Positions 1-6,784 of a stretch of 41,645 bases of DNA are shown piece after piece; positions within the stretch are counted from its first letter, which is position 1; the number at the start of each line of letters is the position of its first letter. The DNA comes from Gloeocapsa sp. PCC 73106 (GTDB lineage Bacteria > Cyanobacteriota > Cyanobacteriia > Cyanobacteriales > Gloeocapsaceae). Under the pieces are notes generated by a model, which saw only the letters and a list, made by a program, of their open reading frames with translations, made no database searches and was not told the DNA's origin. A program made the position numbers and the translations under genes. The stretch spans positions 1-41,645 of the forward strand of contig NZ_ALVY01000198.1 in the NCBI RefSeq assembly GCF_000332035.1, read 5' to 3'.

Positions 1-81
1 ATCAAGTCCGGTTAAATACCCATAATTAAGAACGATGAAAAACCACGAAGACACAAAGGACACAAAGTTTTTTATTCTGGT
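1..81 (+). repeat. Left arm of 81-bp inverted repeat
   Basis: This segment is the reverse complement of 2879-2959 with a single mismatch (base 19 against 2941). It contains the purine-rich ACCACGAAGACACAAAGG type sequence, a kind I know as dispersed in bacterial intergenic regions. Its inner end at base 81 lies one base from the stop codon of the P-type ATPase gene. Its outer end is the window edge, so it may extend further. The outer 19 bases resemble the start of the dispersed repeat at 2421 and 24976. Confidence 0.9.
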
Positions 82-82
82 A

Positions 83-2221
83 CTACTTCAAAACCCGTGT
101 CGCATTTAAAATCGCTAGTAATGCTACTCCCACATCGGCAAACACCGCTTCCCAAAGTGATGCTAAACCGAAGATACCAAGGATAATAAATAGTCCCTTA
201 ATCGTCATCGCTAGGACAATATTTTGCACAACAATCTTGCGGGTTTTTCTGGCGATCGCAATAGCTTCAGCAACTTTAGAGGGTGCATCGGTCATAATCA
301 CTATATCAGCTGTTTCAATCGCCGCATCGGAACCCAAACCACCCATAGCCATACCAATATCGGCCCTGGCAATGACTGGAGCATCATTGATGCCATCTCC
401 GACAAATACTACCTTCCCCGGTTTCTGTAATAATCGCTCAATTACTTCAACTTTGTCTTCTGGTAATAATTGAGCCACATAGGAGTCTAACCCCAATTGG
501 TTGGCTACATCTTGAGCAACAACTTTGTTATCGCCAGTAAGCATTACTATTTGCTCAACTCCAAGGCGTTTGAGATCTCGAATCCCTTGAGGGGCATCGT
601 CTTTGATTTCATCAGCAATCACAATGTAACCCGCATAGCGTTGATCTACCGCAAGATGAACAATGGTTCCTTCCACATTACAGGTATCGTGATTAATCTT
701 TTCTCGATGGAGAAGGCGATCGTTTCCTGCCAAGATTATTTGATTATTTACCCTAGCTCGGATACCGTAACCCGCAATTTCTTCGTACTCCGTTACCTCT
801 GCATCGTTAATTGGTTGACCATATGCTTCTCGAATCGATTGGGCTACAGGATGACTAGAATGGGATTCAGCTTTTGCCGCTAGATTCAATAATTCTGATT
901 CTGAAAAACCATTTTTAGTCACAATCTGTGTGACCTTAAAAACACCTTGAGTTAGAGTCCCTGTTTTATCAAAAACAACGGTTTTAACTTCAGTAAGGGC
1001 GTCGAGGAAGGTTGAGCCTTTGACTAGAATACCTCGTTTAGCTGCTGCGCCAACACCACCAAAGTAGCCGAGGGGAATGCTAATCACTAATCCGCAAGGA
1101 CAAGAAATAACTAGTAAGATTAGCGCACGGTAAACCCATTCTTCATGAGTTGCATCAGGTATAAACAGGGGAGGGAGTAGGGCAACTGCTAGGGAAGTAA
1201 TGACCACAATTGGGGTATAGTAACGGGCAAACCGAGTAATAAATTTCTCTGTCTCCGCTTTTTTACTAGTGGCGTTTTCTACTAGGTCCAGAATTTTGGC
1301 GATGGACGATTCTCCAAACAATTTCACCACGCGCAGAGTTAATACTCCTGTTTGGTTAATCATTCCTGCTAAAACGGTTTCACCTACCTTCATGGTGCGT
1401 GGAACAGATTCTCCCGTTAAAGCTGATGTATCTACTTGAGAATTGCCTTCGAGAATTTCACCATCTAAGGGAATTTTTTCGCCCGGTTTGACTAGTATAA
1501 TATCTCCTACTTCAATTTCTTGTGGTGAAACAGTTTTTATCGAACCATTTACTTTAAGATTGGCAGTGTCGGGACGCACTTCTAACAGGGATTTGATCGA
1601 ACGACGCGAACGACCTACAGCATATTCTTGAAATAATTCCCCAATTCGATAAAATAACATAACAGCGACGGCTTCAGGGAGTTGGTGAATGGCGATCGCT
1701 CCCACAGTTGCAATAGTCATTAAAAAGTTTTCATCAAATATCTGTCCTCTGAGAATATTGCGTCCCGCGGCTTTCAAGACAGTCCAACCGCTGATTAAGT
1801 AAGCAGGGATGAAGATGGCGAATTCCCCTATCCGGTAAGGGGTGTTATGGAGATATTCCTCAAAAATGATCCCGACTGTCAGAAGAGCGATAACTAACAG
1901 TATAGGGAATACTTCTGCTTTGAGATTAGGGTCAGATTTTGGTTTAGGAGTGATTACGCTATAGCCTAAAGCTGTCTGGTTGGATATCGGTGGCTCAATC
2001 GCTATGCTGTATCCTAAACTAGCTACTTTATTTTTTATGTCTAGTTGAGTGATTTGTTCAGGGTAATAGGAAATCGTCAATCGCTCAGTTGCTGGACTTA
2101 CTGATACCTCAATTACGCCGGCTAAGCGTGACAAAGCTACTTCAATCTTAGTGGCGCAACTGGCACAATCCATACCAGAAACTTGCATTTGCTGAGTTTT
2201 AAGAGATGGAGTTTGATTCAT
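83..2221 (-). CDS. P1B-type heavy-metal-exporting ATPase (Zn/Cd/Co/Pb class)
   Basis: A 712-aa inner-membrane pump expected to export divalent soft metals using ATP. An N-terminal HMA metal-binding domain carries GMDCASC (residues 16-22), and the Asp before the first Cys is typical of ZntA/CadA/ZiaA rather than copper pumps. Further along are the transmembrane SCPCGL motif (Cys-Pro-Cys at 374-376), the phosphorylation site DKTGT (Asp418), and GDGIND in the hinge region. The C-terminal membrane segment ends in NATRVLK, a usual ZntA-class ending. Length is normal and the frame is intact. The ATG start at 2221 is well supported because the HMA domain begins about 12 residues later. No metal sensor gene is adjacent; the only one in the window is the InrS-like gene at 16280. 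The gene lies inside an inverted repeat, which suggests accessory acquisition. The exact metal cannot be read from sequence alone. Confidence 0.93.
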   Translation of the reverse strand: MNQTPSLKTQQMQVSGMDCASCATKIEVALSRLAGVIEVSVSPATERLTISYYPEQITQLDIKNKVASLGYSIAIEPPISNQTALGYSVITPKPKSDPNLKAEVFPILLVIALLTVGIIFEEYLHNTPYRIGEFAIFIPAYLISGWTVLKAAGRNILRGQIFDENFLMTIATVGAIAIHQLPEAVAVMLFYRIGELFQEYAVGRSRRSIKSLLEVRPDTANLKVNGSIKTVSPQEIEVGDIILVKPGEKIPLDGEILEGNSQVDTSALTGESVPRTMKVGETVLAGMINQTGVLTLRVVKLFGESSIAKILDLVENATSKKAETEKFITRFARYYTPIVVITSLAVALLPPLFIPDATHEEWVYRALILLVISCPCGLVISIPLGYFGGVGAAAKRGILVKGSTFLDALTEVKTVVFDKTGTLTQGVFKVTQIVTKNGFSESELLNLAAKAESHSSHPVAQSIREAYGQPINDAEVTEYEEIAGYGIRARVNNQIILAGNDRLLHREKINHDTCNVEGTIVHLAVDQRYAGYIVIADEIKDDAPQGIRDLKRLGVEQIVMLTGDNKVVAQDVANQLGLDSYVAQLLPEDKVEVIERLLQKPGKVVFVGDGINDAPVIARADIGMAMGGLGSDAAIETADIVIMTDAPSKVAEAIAIARKTRKIVVQNIVLAMTIKGLFIILGIFGLASLWEAVFADVGVALLAILNATRVLK

Positions 2222-2291
2222 GCTAATTGGGAACGGGATTATTCTAAATAATATATCAATTTTACTGAATACCTGAACATTAATTCATGCT

Positions 2292-2423
2292 TTAAGTATA
2301 ATTACTTACGCTATCCAAGGTTTCTAAGAACGCTTCATTAATCTCAGAGGTTTGCGCAATCGCTTTCTGAACCATGAAATCCAAAATCATACCATTTAAG
2401 ATATTGAGAGGATGCAACTCATA
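2292..2423 (-). pseudogene. Short open fragment, probable 3' remnant of an unidentified gene
   Basis: The reverse strand is open from 2423 to a stop at 2292-2294 and reads like a protein C-terminus (HPLNILNGMILDFMVQ, then AIAQTSEINEAFLETLDS). An ATG at 2390 would give 32 aa but has no ribosome binding site. The frame is closed on the 5' side by a TGA exactly where the dispersed repeat of 2421-2526 begins, so the upstream part was probably lost when that repeat arrived. I do not recognise the family. It could also be a chance open stretch. Confidence 0.25.
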
Positions 2424-2526
2424 TCAAATTCGGGTAAATACTTATACATAAAGATGAGTAGGGGGAAAGGGTGTAGGGTGTAGGGGGAAAGGTTTAGATG
2501 AAAATGTGACTTACAACTTTAAGTTA
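2421..2526 (+). repeat. Dispersed repeat, copy 1 (second copy at 24976)
   Basis: About 106 bp that align along their whole length with 24976-25067 in the same orientation. Both copies open with ATATCAA(A/G)T(T/C)CGGGTAAATAC, continue TTATACATAAAG(A/G)TGAGTA, pass through a G/A-rich block GGGGAAAGGGT, and close near GGTTTAGAT and a GTTAAC palindrome. The G/A-rich block differs in length: this copy has extra GTAGGGT units. The end of the repeat overlaps the stop codon of the small gene at 2519-2680. The first 19 bases are also related to the outer ends of the inverted repeat at 1-81 and 2879-2959. Confidence 0.8.
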
Positions 2527-2680
2527 ACACTCTCTTAATTGGCAGTTTTACGAATTTTCGTCCACTGGCAATTTGCTTTTCTCTGAGATCCTCAAATATT
2601 GCCTTGAGGTCATAATTGAAAGATTTTGCGTATTCCTCTCTATATTTGTGGATTTCTTCCACTATTTCATCTTTATACAT
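2519..2680 (-). CDS. Small PIN-toxin partner protein (antitoxin-like), 53 aa
   Basis: A 53-aa protein beginning MYKDEIVEEIHKYREEYAK and ending in a basic KLPIKRVLT tail. ATG at 2680 follows an AGGAG ribosome binding site at 7-8 nt spacing. Short proteins of this kind (acidic helical N-terminus with HKYREE, then FEDLREKQ and a basic end) are common directly downstream of PIN-domain (VapC-like) genes in cyanobacteria, and I infer the antitoxin role from that. Its own toxin gene, just upstream (2683-2866), survives only as a C-terminal piece, so this would be an orphan antitoxin. Its stop codon lies in the dispersed repeat. The reading frame is clean. Confidence 0.6.
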   Translation of the reverse strand: MYKDEIVEEIHKYREEYAKSFNYDLKAIFEDLREKQIASGRKFVKLPIKRVLT

Positions 2681-2682
2681 CG

Positions 2683-2866
2683 TTATTCTCCTAGAAGCTT
2701 CAATCCTATGAACTCATAAGGTGTACAGACAAATGGTAGGTTATATCCAAACTCAAGGCTAATTTGTGATAGCTTTCTTTGGATTTGGGCATTTGCCATG
2801 TGCTTACAATTCCATGTTACCAGGTAGTCCAAACCATAAACCGTTTCTTTAATATCTCACATCAGA
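2683..2866 (-). pseudogene. Truncated PIN-domain (VapC-type) toxin, C-terminal part only
   Basis: The reverse strand encodes DIKETVYGLDYLVTWNCKHM, then ANAQIQRKLSQ and a tail reading FVCTPYEFIG before the stop at 2683-2685. The core YLVTWNCKHxANAxIQRK and the VCTPxE end are characteristic of the last third of cyanobacterial PIN-domain toxins, which act as ribonucleases. The acidic residues of the N-terminal PIN core are missing. A TGA precedes the fragment, and 13 bases further upstream the sequence becomes the inverted repeat arm at 2879. The gene is therefore broken, most likely by arrival of that repeat. The intact partner gene starts 2 nt after the stop codon. Confidence 0.7.
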
Positions 2867-2878
2867 TCCGGATGATTG

Positions 2879-2959
2879 ACCAGAATAAAAAACTTTGTGT
2901 CCTTTGTGTCTTCGTGGTTTTTCATCGTTCTTAATTATGGATATTTAACCGGACTTGAT
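2879..2959 (-). repeat. Right arm of 81-bp inverted repeat
   Basis: Reverse complement of 1-81, with 80 of 81 positions identical. Its inner end truncates the PIN toxin gene. Its outer end runs into the region just before the next gene, so a TTG codon at 2955 that could open that gene's frame lies inside the repeat. The ATG at 2991 is therefore the better start for that gene. Confidence 0.9.
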
Positions 2960-2990
2960 ATCATATCGGTTTCCGTATTGTCAAAAATTT

Positions 2991-3896
2991 ATGTTTAGAT
3001 TAAAAATTAATCCGTTTAATTACAAAAAGCTTACTCGTTCTCAATTCTTAAGGTGGGGATTGTTACAGACTATTGCTTTAATAAAAATAGCTAAACTAGT
3101 TACTTTTGAAGTAATAAAAGTAGATGAACGGGGAAAGATAGTCAAGCGTAATTTTAAACAAGCTCTTTCTACCACTTATATCTTAAGGAATGACGTTGAG
3201 ATTGAATTTATTTATATTCCTGGGGGAAGCTTTCTACGAGGATCGCCACTTCAGGAAAAATATCGCGATAGTGATGAAAGTCCTCAACACCTAGTTAAAA
3301 TAGCCCCTTTTTGGATGAGTAAATACCCCATCACTCAAGCTCAATATCGCGCAATTACGGGAGTTAATCCCTCCGGTTTTTCAGGTCACAATCATCCCGT
3401 AGAGAGGGTAAGTTGGTACGATGCTTTACGGTTTTGTGCGATCGCTTCTCAAAAACTAAGGAAAACGGTCAAACTCCCCTCGGAAGCACAATGGGAATAC
3501 GCCTGTCGCGCTGGGAACCAGACTACTTTTAGCTTTGGGGATACTCTCACCGCTAATTTAGCCAACTATCGCGCTACCGCAACCTATGCTCAAGAGTCTC
3601 CCGGTATTTTTAGAGCACAAACCACAGAAGTGGGTATTTTTCCCCCTAATGCTTTTGGAATCCACGATCTCCATGGTAATGTTTGGGAATGGTGTGCAGA
3701 TACCTATCAAGACAATTATCAACAAGCTCCCACCGATGACCGTTCTTGGGTAATTGAAGACAATGATCACTTACACGTGTTGCGCGGTGGTTCTTGGTTC
3801 GTCGATCCCAGAAACTGTCGTAGCGCCGTTAGGGTTTGGGATTTTAACTCCGTTATTCTACACGATGTCGGTTTCCGCGTCATTATCTCAAGGTAA
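2991..3896 (+). CDS. Formylglycine-generating-enzyme-fold (SUMF1/FGE-sulfatase) protein
   Basis: About 301 aa from ATG 2991. The N-terminus (LTRSQFLRWGLLQTIALI) resembles the anchor or Tat-like segment common in cyanobacterial members. The FGE domain spans roughly residues 75-300: FIYIPGGSFLRGSP, PFWMSKYPITQAQYRA, LPSEAQWEYACRAG, GNVWEWCADTY and LRGGSWFVDPRNCRSAVR. In true formylglycine-generating enzymes two Cys flank the segment after GGS(F/W). Here the first is Val and only the second (in NCRSA) remains, so sulfatase activation is doubtful. The fold is also used in other roles such as ergothioneine synthesis and sensor or effector modules. The last 45 bases recur as a fragment at 4995-5039. 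The frame may open upstream at TTG 2955, but that codon is inside a repeat. Confidence 0.85.
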   Translation: MFRLKINPFNYKKLTRSQFLRWGLLQTIALIKIAKLVTFEVIKVDERGKIVKRNFKQALSTTYILRNDVEIEFIYIPGGSFLRGSPLQEKYRDSDESPQHLVKIAPFWMSKYPITQAQYRAITGVNPSGFSGHNHPVERVSWYDALRFCAIASQKLRKTVKLPSEAQWEYACRAGNQTTFSFGDTLTANLANYRATATYAQESPGIFRAQTTEVGIFPPNAFGIHDLHGNVWEWCADTYQDNYQQAPTDDRSWVIEDNDHLHVLRGGSWFVDPRNCRSAVRVWDFNSVILHDVGFRVIISR

Positions 3897-3906
3897 ATAA
3901 CCTGTA

Positions 3907-4800
3907 CTAAACAACACCGGGAATCTTAGAACGTATACTATATATACTTGTTTTAGCAGTTATATAAAGGGTTTGATAATCCTGATCACCCCAAGCTAAA
4001 TTAGCAGGAGGTTCGGGTATTTCAATAATACCAAGTAAATCACTTGAGGGTGAGAAAACCCAAATTCCTCTAGGTCCAGTACAATAGATATTGCCTTTTA
4101 TATCTACTTTCATCCCATCGGCCGCACCCTTTTTACTGGGCGGTTCTAGTGTAGCAAAAACTATACCATTTTCTAATAAGCCATCTGCATTAACATCAAA
4201 AACTCTAATATGACCTTTTTGGGAATCACTGACATACAGTTTGGTTTCATCGGGAGAAAAAACTATACCATTGGGGCGAATAAAATCATCACTTAGCAGA
4301 GTAAGATTTCCATCTGATTCTAGTCGATAAACTCCATAAAATCCTAGTTCTTCTTGTTCTGATTTGATACCATAGGGAGGATCGGTAAAGTAAATACTAC
4401 CATCTGACTTGACTACTAAATCATTAGGACTATTTAACTTTTTCTCTTGATATTTATCCACTAAAGTGATAATATTTCCATTTTTATCTGTACGGGAGAT
4501 ACGGCGATTGCCATGTTCAGCAGTTATTAAACTTCCTATTTTATCGAAAGTATTGCCATTAGCATTACCTGATGGTTTACGGAAAATTTCTGGCTGTTGT
4601 TCTGGTTGCAATTTATATATAGTATTAGCTGGAATATCACTAAATAGTAGATAGCCATCGGGATGCCACACTATACCTTCTGTAAATTTAAATCCTCCTG
4701 CTATCTTGTTAATTTGACTTTCAGTAAACATAATTTCTTCTAAATCCTGATTAGTTGCTGATAAGGTTAATTGATAATAATAGTTCAAATTTACTATCAA
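3907..4800 (-). CDS. SMP-30/gluconolactonase/LRE-like beta-propeller protein (5' end probably frameshifted)
   Basis: A six-bladed propeller of the SMP-30/gluconolaconase family, which hydrolyses sugar lactones or related esters with a bound divalent metal. The metal-ligand regions are recognisable: FTEGIVWHPDG, LNSPNDLVV and RPNGIVFSPDETKLYVSD. The frame to 4800 begins with TTG and holds only half of a hydrophobic leader. Reading further upstream in that frame gives CYILFLIITSFLIV but no start codon. ATG at 4847 (MLRK) is out of this frame by one base, and a sixth A in the run at 4835-4839 would join them into a normal signal peptide. An internal ATG at 4731 would give a leaderless cytoplasmic form. 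The gene sits inside a segment marked by 51-bp direct repeats, so it may be an insertion between the FGE-fold gene and ruvB. Confidence 0.8.
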   Translation of the reverse strand: MIVNLNYYYQLTLSATNQDLEEIMFTESQINKIAGGFKFTEGIVWHPDGYLLFSDIPANTIYKLQPEQQPEIFRKPSGNANGNTFDKIGSLITAEHGNRRISRTDKNGNIITLVDKYQEKKLNSPNDLVVKSDGSIYFTDPPYGIKSEQEELGFYGVYRLESDGNLTLLSDDFIRPNGIVFSPDETKLYVSDSQKGHIRVFDVNADGLLENGIVFATLEPPSKKGAADGMKVDIKGNIYCTGPRGIWVFSPSSDLLGIIEIPEPPANLAWGDQDYQTLYITAKTSIYSIRSKIPGVV

Positions 4801-4849
4801 AAAACTTGTAATTATTAGAAATAAAATATAACAATTTTTCTCAACATAT

Positions 4850-4864
4850 ATAGCGCTGAGCGCA
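4850..4864. repeat. Palindromic repeat GCGCT-N-AGCGC, copy 1
   Basis: ATAGCGCTGAGCGCA is shared with 41458-41472 apart from the central base. GCGCT and AGCGC can pair around one base. In both places the element sits 2-5 bases upstream of the ATG of a minus-strand gene (here the likely original start of the SMP-30-like gene at 4847). Confidence 0.6.
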
Positions 4865-4913
4865 GGGTAAAGGGTAAAGGGTAAAGGGTAAAGGGTAAAG
4901 GGTAAAGGGTAAA
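4865..4913. repeat. Tandem heptamer repeat (GGGTAAA, 7 copies)
   Basis: Seven perfect head-to-tail copies of GGGTAAA, followed by an imperfect one (GGTAGAC). The array follows directly on the palindrome at 4850-4864. Related G/A-rich words occur in the dispersed repeats at 2460-2490 and 25016-25035. Such arrays arise by slippage and probably vary in copy number. It lies upstream of the SMP-30-like gene on the minus strand. Confidence 0.9.
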
Positions 4914-4994
4914 GGTAGACTAGATAATTATTTAAGTGGTTTCAATTGTCCTAAACTTACCTTTCTTTGCTATGATATAGCCCTACGCGCTGGT

Positions 4995-5039
4995 GTTATC
5001 CTACAGGATGTTAATTTCCACGTCATTATCTCAGGGTAA
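4995..5039 (+). pseudogene. C-terminal fragment of an FGE-fold gene
   Basis: Reads [14 protein letters not shown] then stop, against VILHDVGFRVIISR at the end of the intact gene at 2991-3896. At DNA level 4995-5045 matches 3852-3902 at 44 of 51 positions, an exact offset of 1143 bases. It overlaps the last codons of ruvB on the other strand. The rest of the second copy is not recognisable upstream. Confidence 0.75.
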
Positions 5040-6044
5040 ATAACCCAGGTGTTGATAAGCGCTTATACTCGCTACTCTTCCTCGCGCTGTTCGTTGTAAA
5101 TAGCCTATTTGTAGTAAGTAGGGTTCATAGACTTCCTCGATGGTTTTAGAGTCTTCTCCCGCTGCTGCTGCGATCGTTTCTATACCCACCGGACCACCTT
5201 GGAACTGTTCAATAATCGTTGTCAGTAACAGTCTATCAGTCCAGTCTAAACCCTTAGTGTCGATTTCAAATAAATCTAACGCTTCCTCCGCCAAAACCTG
5301 AGTAATTTCTGGTTCTCCCTTAACTTGAATATAATCTCTAACCCTTCTGAGTAAGCGATTAGCGATACGAGGAGTACCACGAGAACGCGAAGCTATAGCT
5401 TGAGCGCCAGGTTGACTCAGGGAAACGCCCAAAATACCCGCGCTGCGAGACAGAATTAGCTCTAACTCCTCAGGAGAATAATAGCGTAAACGTTGAACCA
5501 AACCAAAGCGATCGCGCAGGGGTGAAGTGAGAGAACCGATTTTAGTCGTTGCACCCACCAGAGTAAAAGGTGCTAAAGGAAGACTCCGACTTCTAGCACT
5601 TTGACCTTTTCCTATCGTTAAATCGAGTCGATAATCCTCCATCGCAGGGTAGAGTAATTCCTCGCTAGTGCGATTAAGGCGATGAATCTCGTCAATAAAC
5701 AGTAAATCGTGGGGTTGCAGATTAACTAACAATCCGATGATATCCCTAGGACGTTCTAAAGCTGGTGCTGCAGTAATTTTACACCTTACCCCCATTTCCG
5801 TCGCCAAGATTAAAGAAATGGTCGTCTTTCCCAAACCTGGAGGACCGTATAAAAGCAGATGATCTAGTGATTCTCCCCGATTTTGAGCCGCTTGAATAGC
5901 GATTTTCAGTACTTGTTTAAGTTCCGTTTGACCCACGTAATCCTCTAATCTTGCGGGTCTAATTTTTTCTTCCTTTGCTATTGTTTCTTCCAAAATCGCT
6001 TGAGGAGTAGTTAAGTTTTCTGAAGAAGTTCTCTTAATCGCCAT
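5031..6044 (-). CDS. ruvB: Holliday junction branch migration ATPase RuvB
   Basis: The AAA+ motor of the RuvAB complex, which drives branch migration of Holliday junctions in recombinational repair. From ATG 6044 it is 337 aa. Seen in order: Walker [10 protein letters not shown] (about residues 67-75), Walker [10 protein letters not shown], sensor 1 LVGATTK, arginine finger region SPLRDRFG, and the C-terminal winged helix with [15 protein letters not shown] and a YQHLGYLP end. ATG 6044 overlaps the end of the upstream gene by 11 nt, implying translational coupling; a TTG at 6065 would add seven residues and is less likely. No ruvA or ruvC is adjacent, which is usual in cyanobacteria. The 3' end overlaps an FGE-gene fragment on the other strand. 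Confidence 0.97.
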   Translation of the reverse strand: MAIKRTSSENLTTPQAILEETIAKEEKIRPARLEDYVGQTELKQVLKIAIQAAQNRGESLDHLLLYGPPGLGKTTISLILATEMGVRCKITAAPALERPRDIIGLLVNLQPHDLLFIDEIHRLNRTSEELLYPAMEDYRLDLTIGKGQSARSRSLPLAPFTLVGATTKIGSLTSPLRDRFGLVQRLRYYSPEELELILSRSAGILGVSLSQPGAQAIASRSRGTPRIANRLLRRVRDYIQVKGEPEITQVLAEEALDLFEIDTKGLDWTDRLLLTTIIEQFQGGPVGIETIAAAAGEDSKTIEEVYEPYLLQIGYLQRTARGRVASISAYQHLGYLP

Positions 6045-6309
6045 GGGAATTAGCAGCGAGGACAAAACGATAGATAACGTAGAGTATACCGATCAATACC
6101 GCGATCGTCAGTATAGAGGTAAGGATTTTCAGAAAAATATTGAGTATGGTAAACGTCAAAAAAATAGTACCCGCTACTACCGCGATTTGAGCCGGTTTTG
6201 GCAAATTACTAAACCAGTTTCTAGCTTGATTAGTCAAAGGCGAATTATTAATCTTTACTTCAACTTCTTGTAATTTTTCTTCCCAGTCTGGTTTTGGTTC
6301 AAAATCCAT
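6034..6309 (-). CDS. Small two-segment membrane protein of unknown function
   Basis: A 91-aa protein: an acidic soluble N-terminus ([19 protein letters not shown]), an amphipathic stretch with [11 protein letters not shown], then two closely spaced hydrophobic segments (about residues 43-60 and 64-84) and a short polar tail. It has no motif I recognise. It lies between the zinc-ribbon membrane protein gene (24 nt upstream) and ruvB, whose start it overlaps by 11 nt, so the three are probably one transcript. The overlap says it is co-expressed with ruvB but does not show a role in recombination. Confidence 0.75.
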   Translation of the reverse strand: MDFEPKPDWEEKLQEVEVKINNSPLTNQARNWFSNLPKPAQIAVVAGTIFLTFTILNIFLKILTSILTIAVLIGILYVIYRFVLAANSHGD

Positions 6310-6333
6310 AAATTATCTTTACCTCTGATTCAA

Positions 6334-6693
6334 TTAATCATCGACAACGGTTACATCTATCGTACCTGGAGGGGTGATTCGTCTTAGTATTTTACCCTTT
6401 ACCTCTAAAAGTTCACCACAATTAGGACATTGACATTGATTATTATTTAAGCTGGTAAACTCGTAGCTGCACAAAGGACAGGGTGCGGTGACAACATTAC
6501 CTCTTAACCACCAGTTTAATCCCAGCCAGGCGACTATTGGCACCAGAAAAAGCAAACCTATCAAGATCAAAAAACTATGCACCACCCATCCTAACCCAAG
6601 CGATCCCAATAAAAAACCAGTTAGTATTAAAGTCAGAAGACAACCTAAACCTGAGTTAGACAAACTTGATAAGGGTGATAATTTGGGGTTCAC
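6334..6693 (-). CDS. Membrane protein with C-terminal zinc ribbon
   Basis: 119 aa. Two hydrophobic segments (roughly residues 16-36 and 38-62) are followed by a cytoplasmic zinc-ribbon with CPLC and, 13-14 residues later, CQCPNC, so four Cys are available for one zinc ion. The acidic C-terminus ends in TVVDD. Translation appears to start at GTG 6693; there is no good ATG in frame and the ribosome binding site is weak. It is the first gene of the apparent ruvB transcript. Function is unknown; the layout suits a small membrane-anchored adaptor, which is inference. Confidence 0.72.
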   Translation of the reverse strand: MNPKLSPLSSLSNSGLGCLLTLILTGFLLGSLGLGWVVHSFLILIGLLFLVPIVAWLGLNWWLRGNVVTAPCPLCSYEFTSLNNNQCQCPNCGELLEVKGKILRRITPPGTIDVTVVDD

Positions 6694-6784
6694 TGTTAGT
6701 TCCGTTTTAATTCGCTTTGCTTCTACTTAATATTTTAGCGAATTGAGTTAAGATCTTAAGTAACTGCTAATTGATATTTTGCTT

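Noticed and set aside
2955-2990. TTG 2955 as the start of the FGE-fold gene
   Set aside because: The codon lies in the inverted repeat arm, and ATG 2991 gives a protein beginning like its relatives.
4865-4913. Tandem GGGTAAA array as a CRISPR or an iteron origin
   Set aside because: Units are 7 bp with no spacers, no cas or replication initiator gene is nearby, and no DnaA boxes were noticed.
6045-6065. TTG 6065 as the start of ruvB
   Set aside because: ATG 6044 gives a normal RuvB N-terminus and an ordinary 11-nt coupling overlap.
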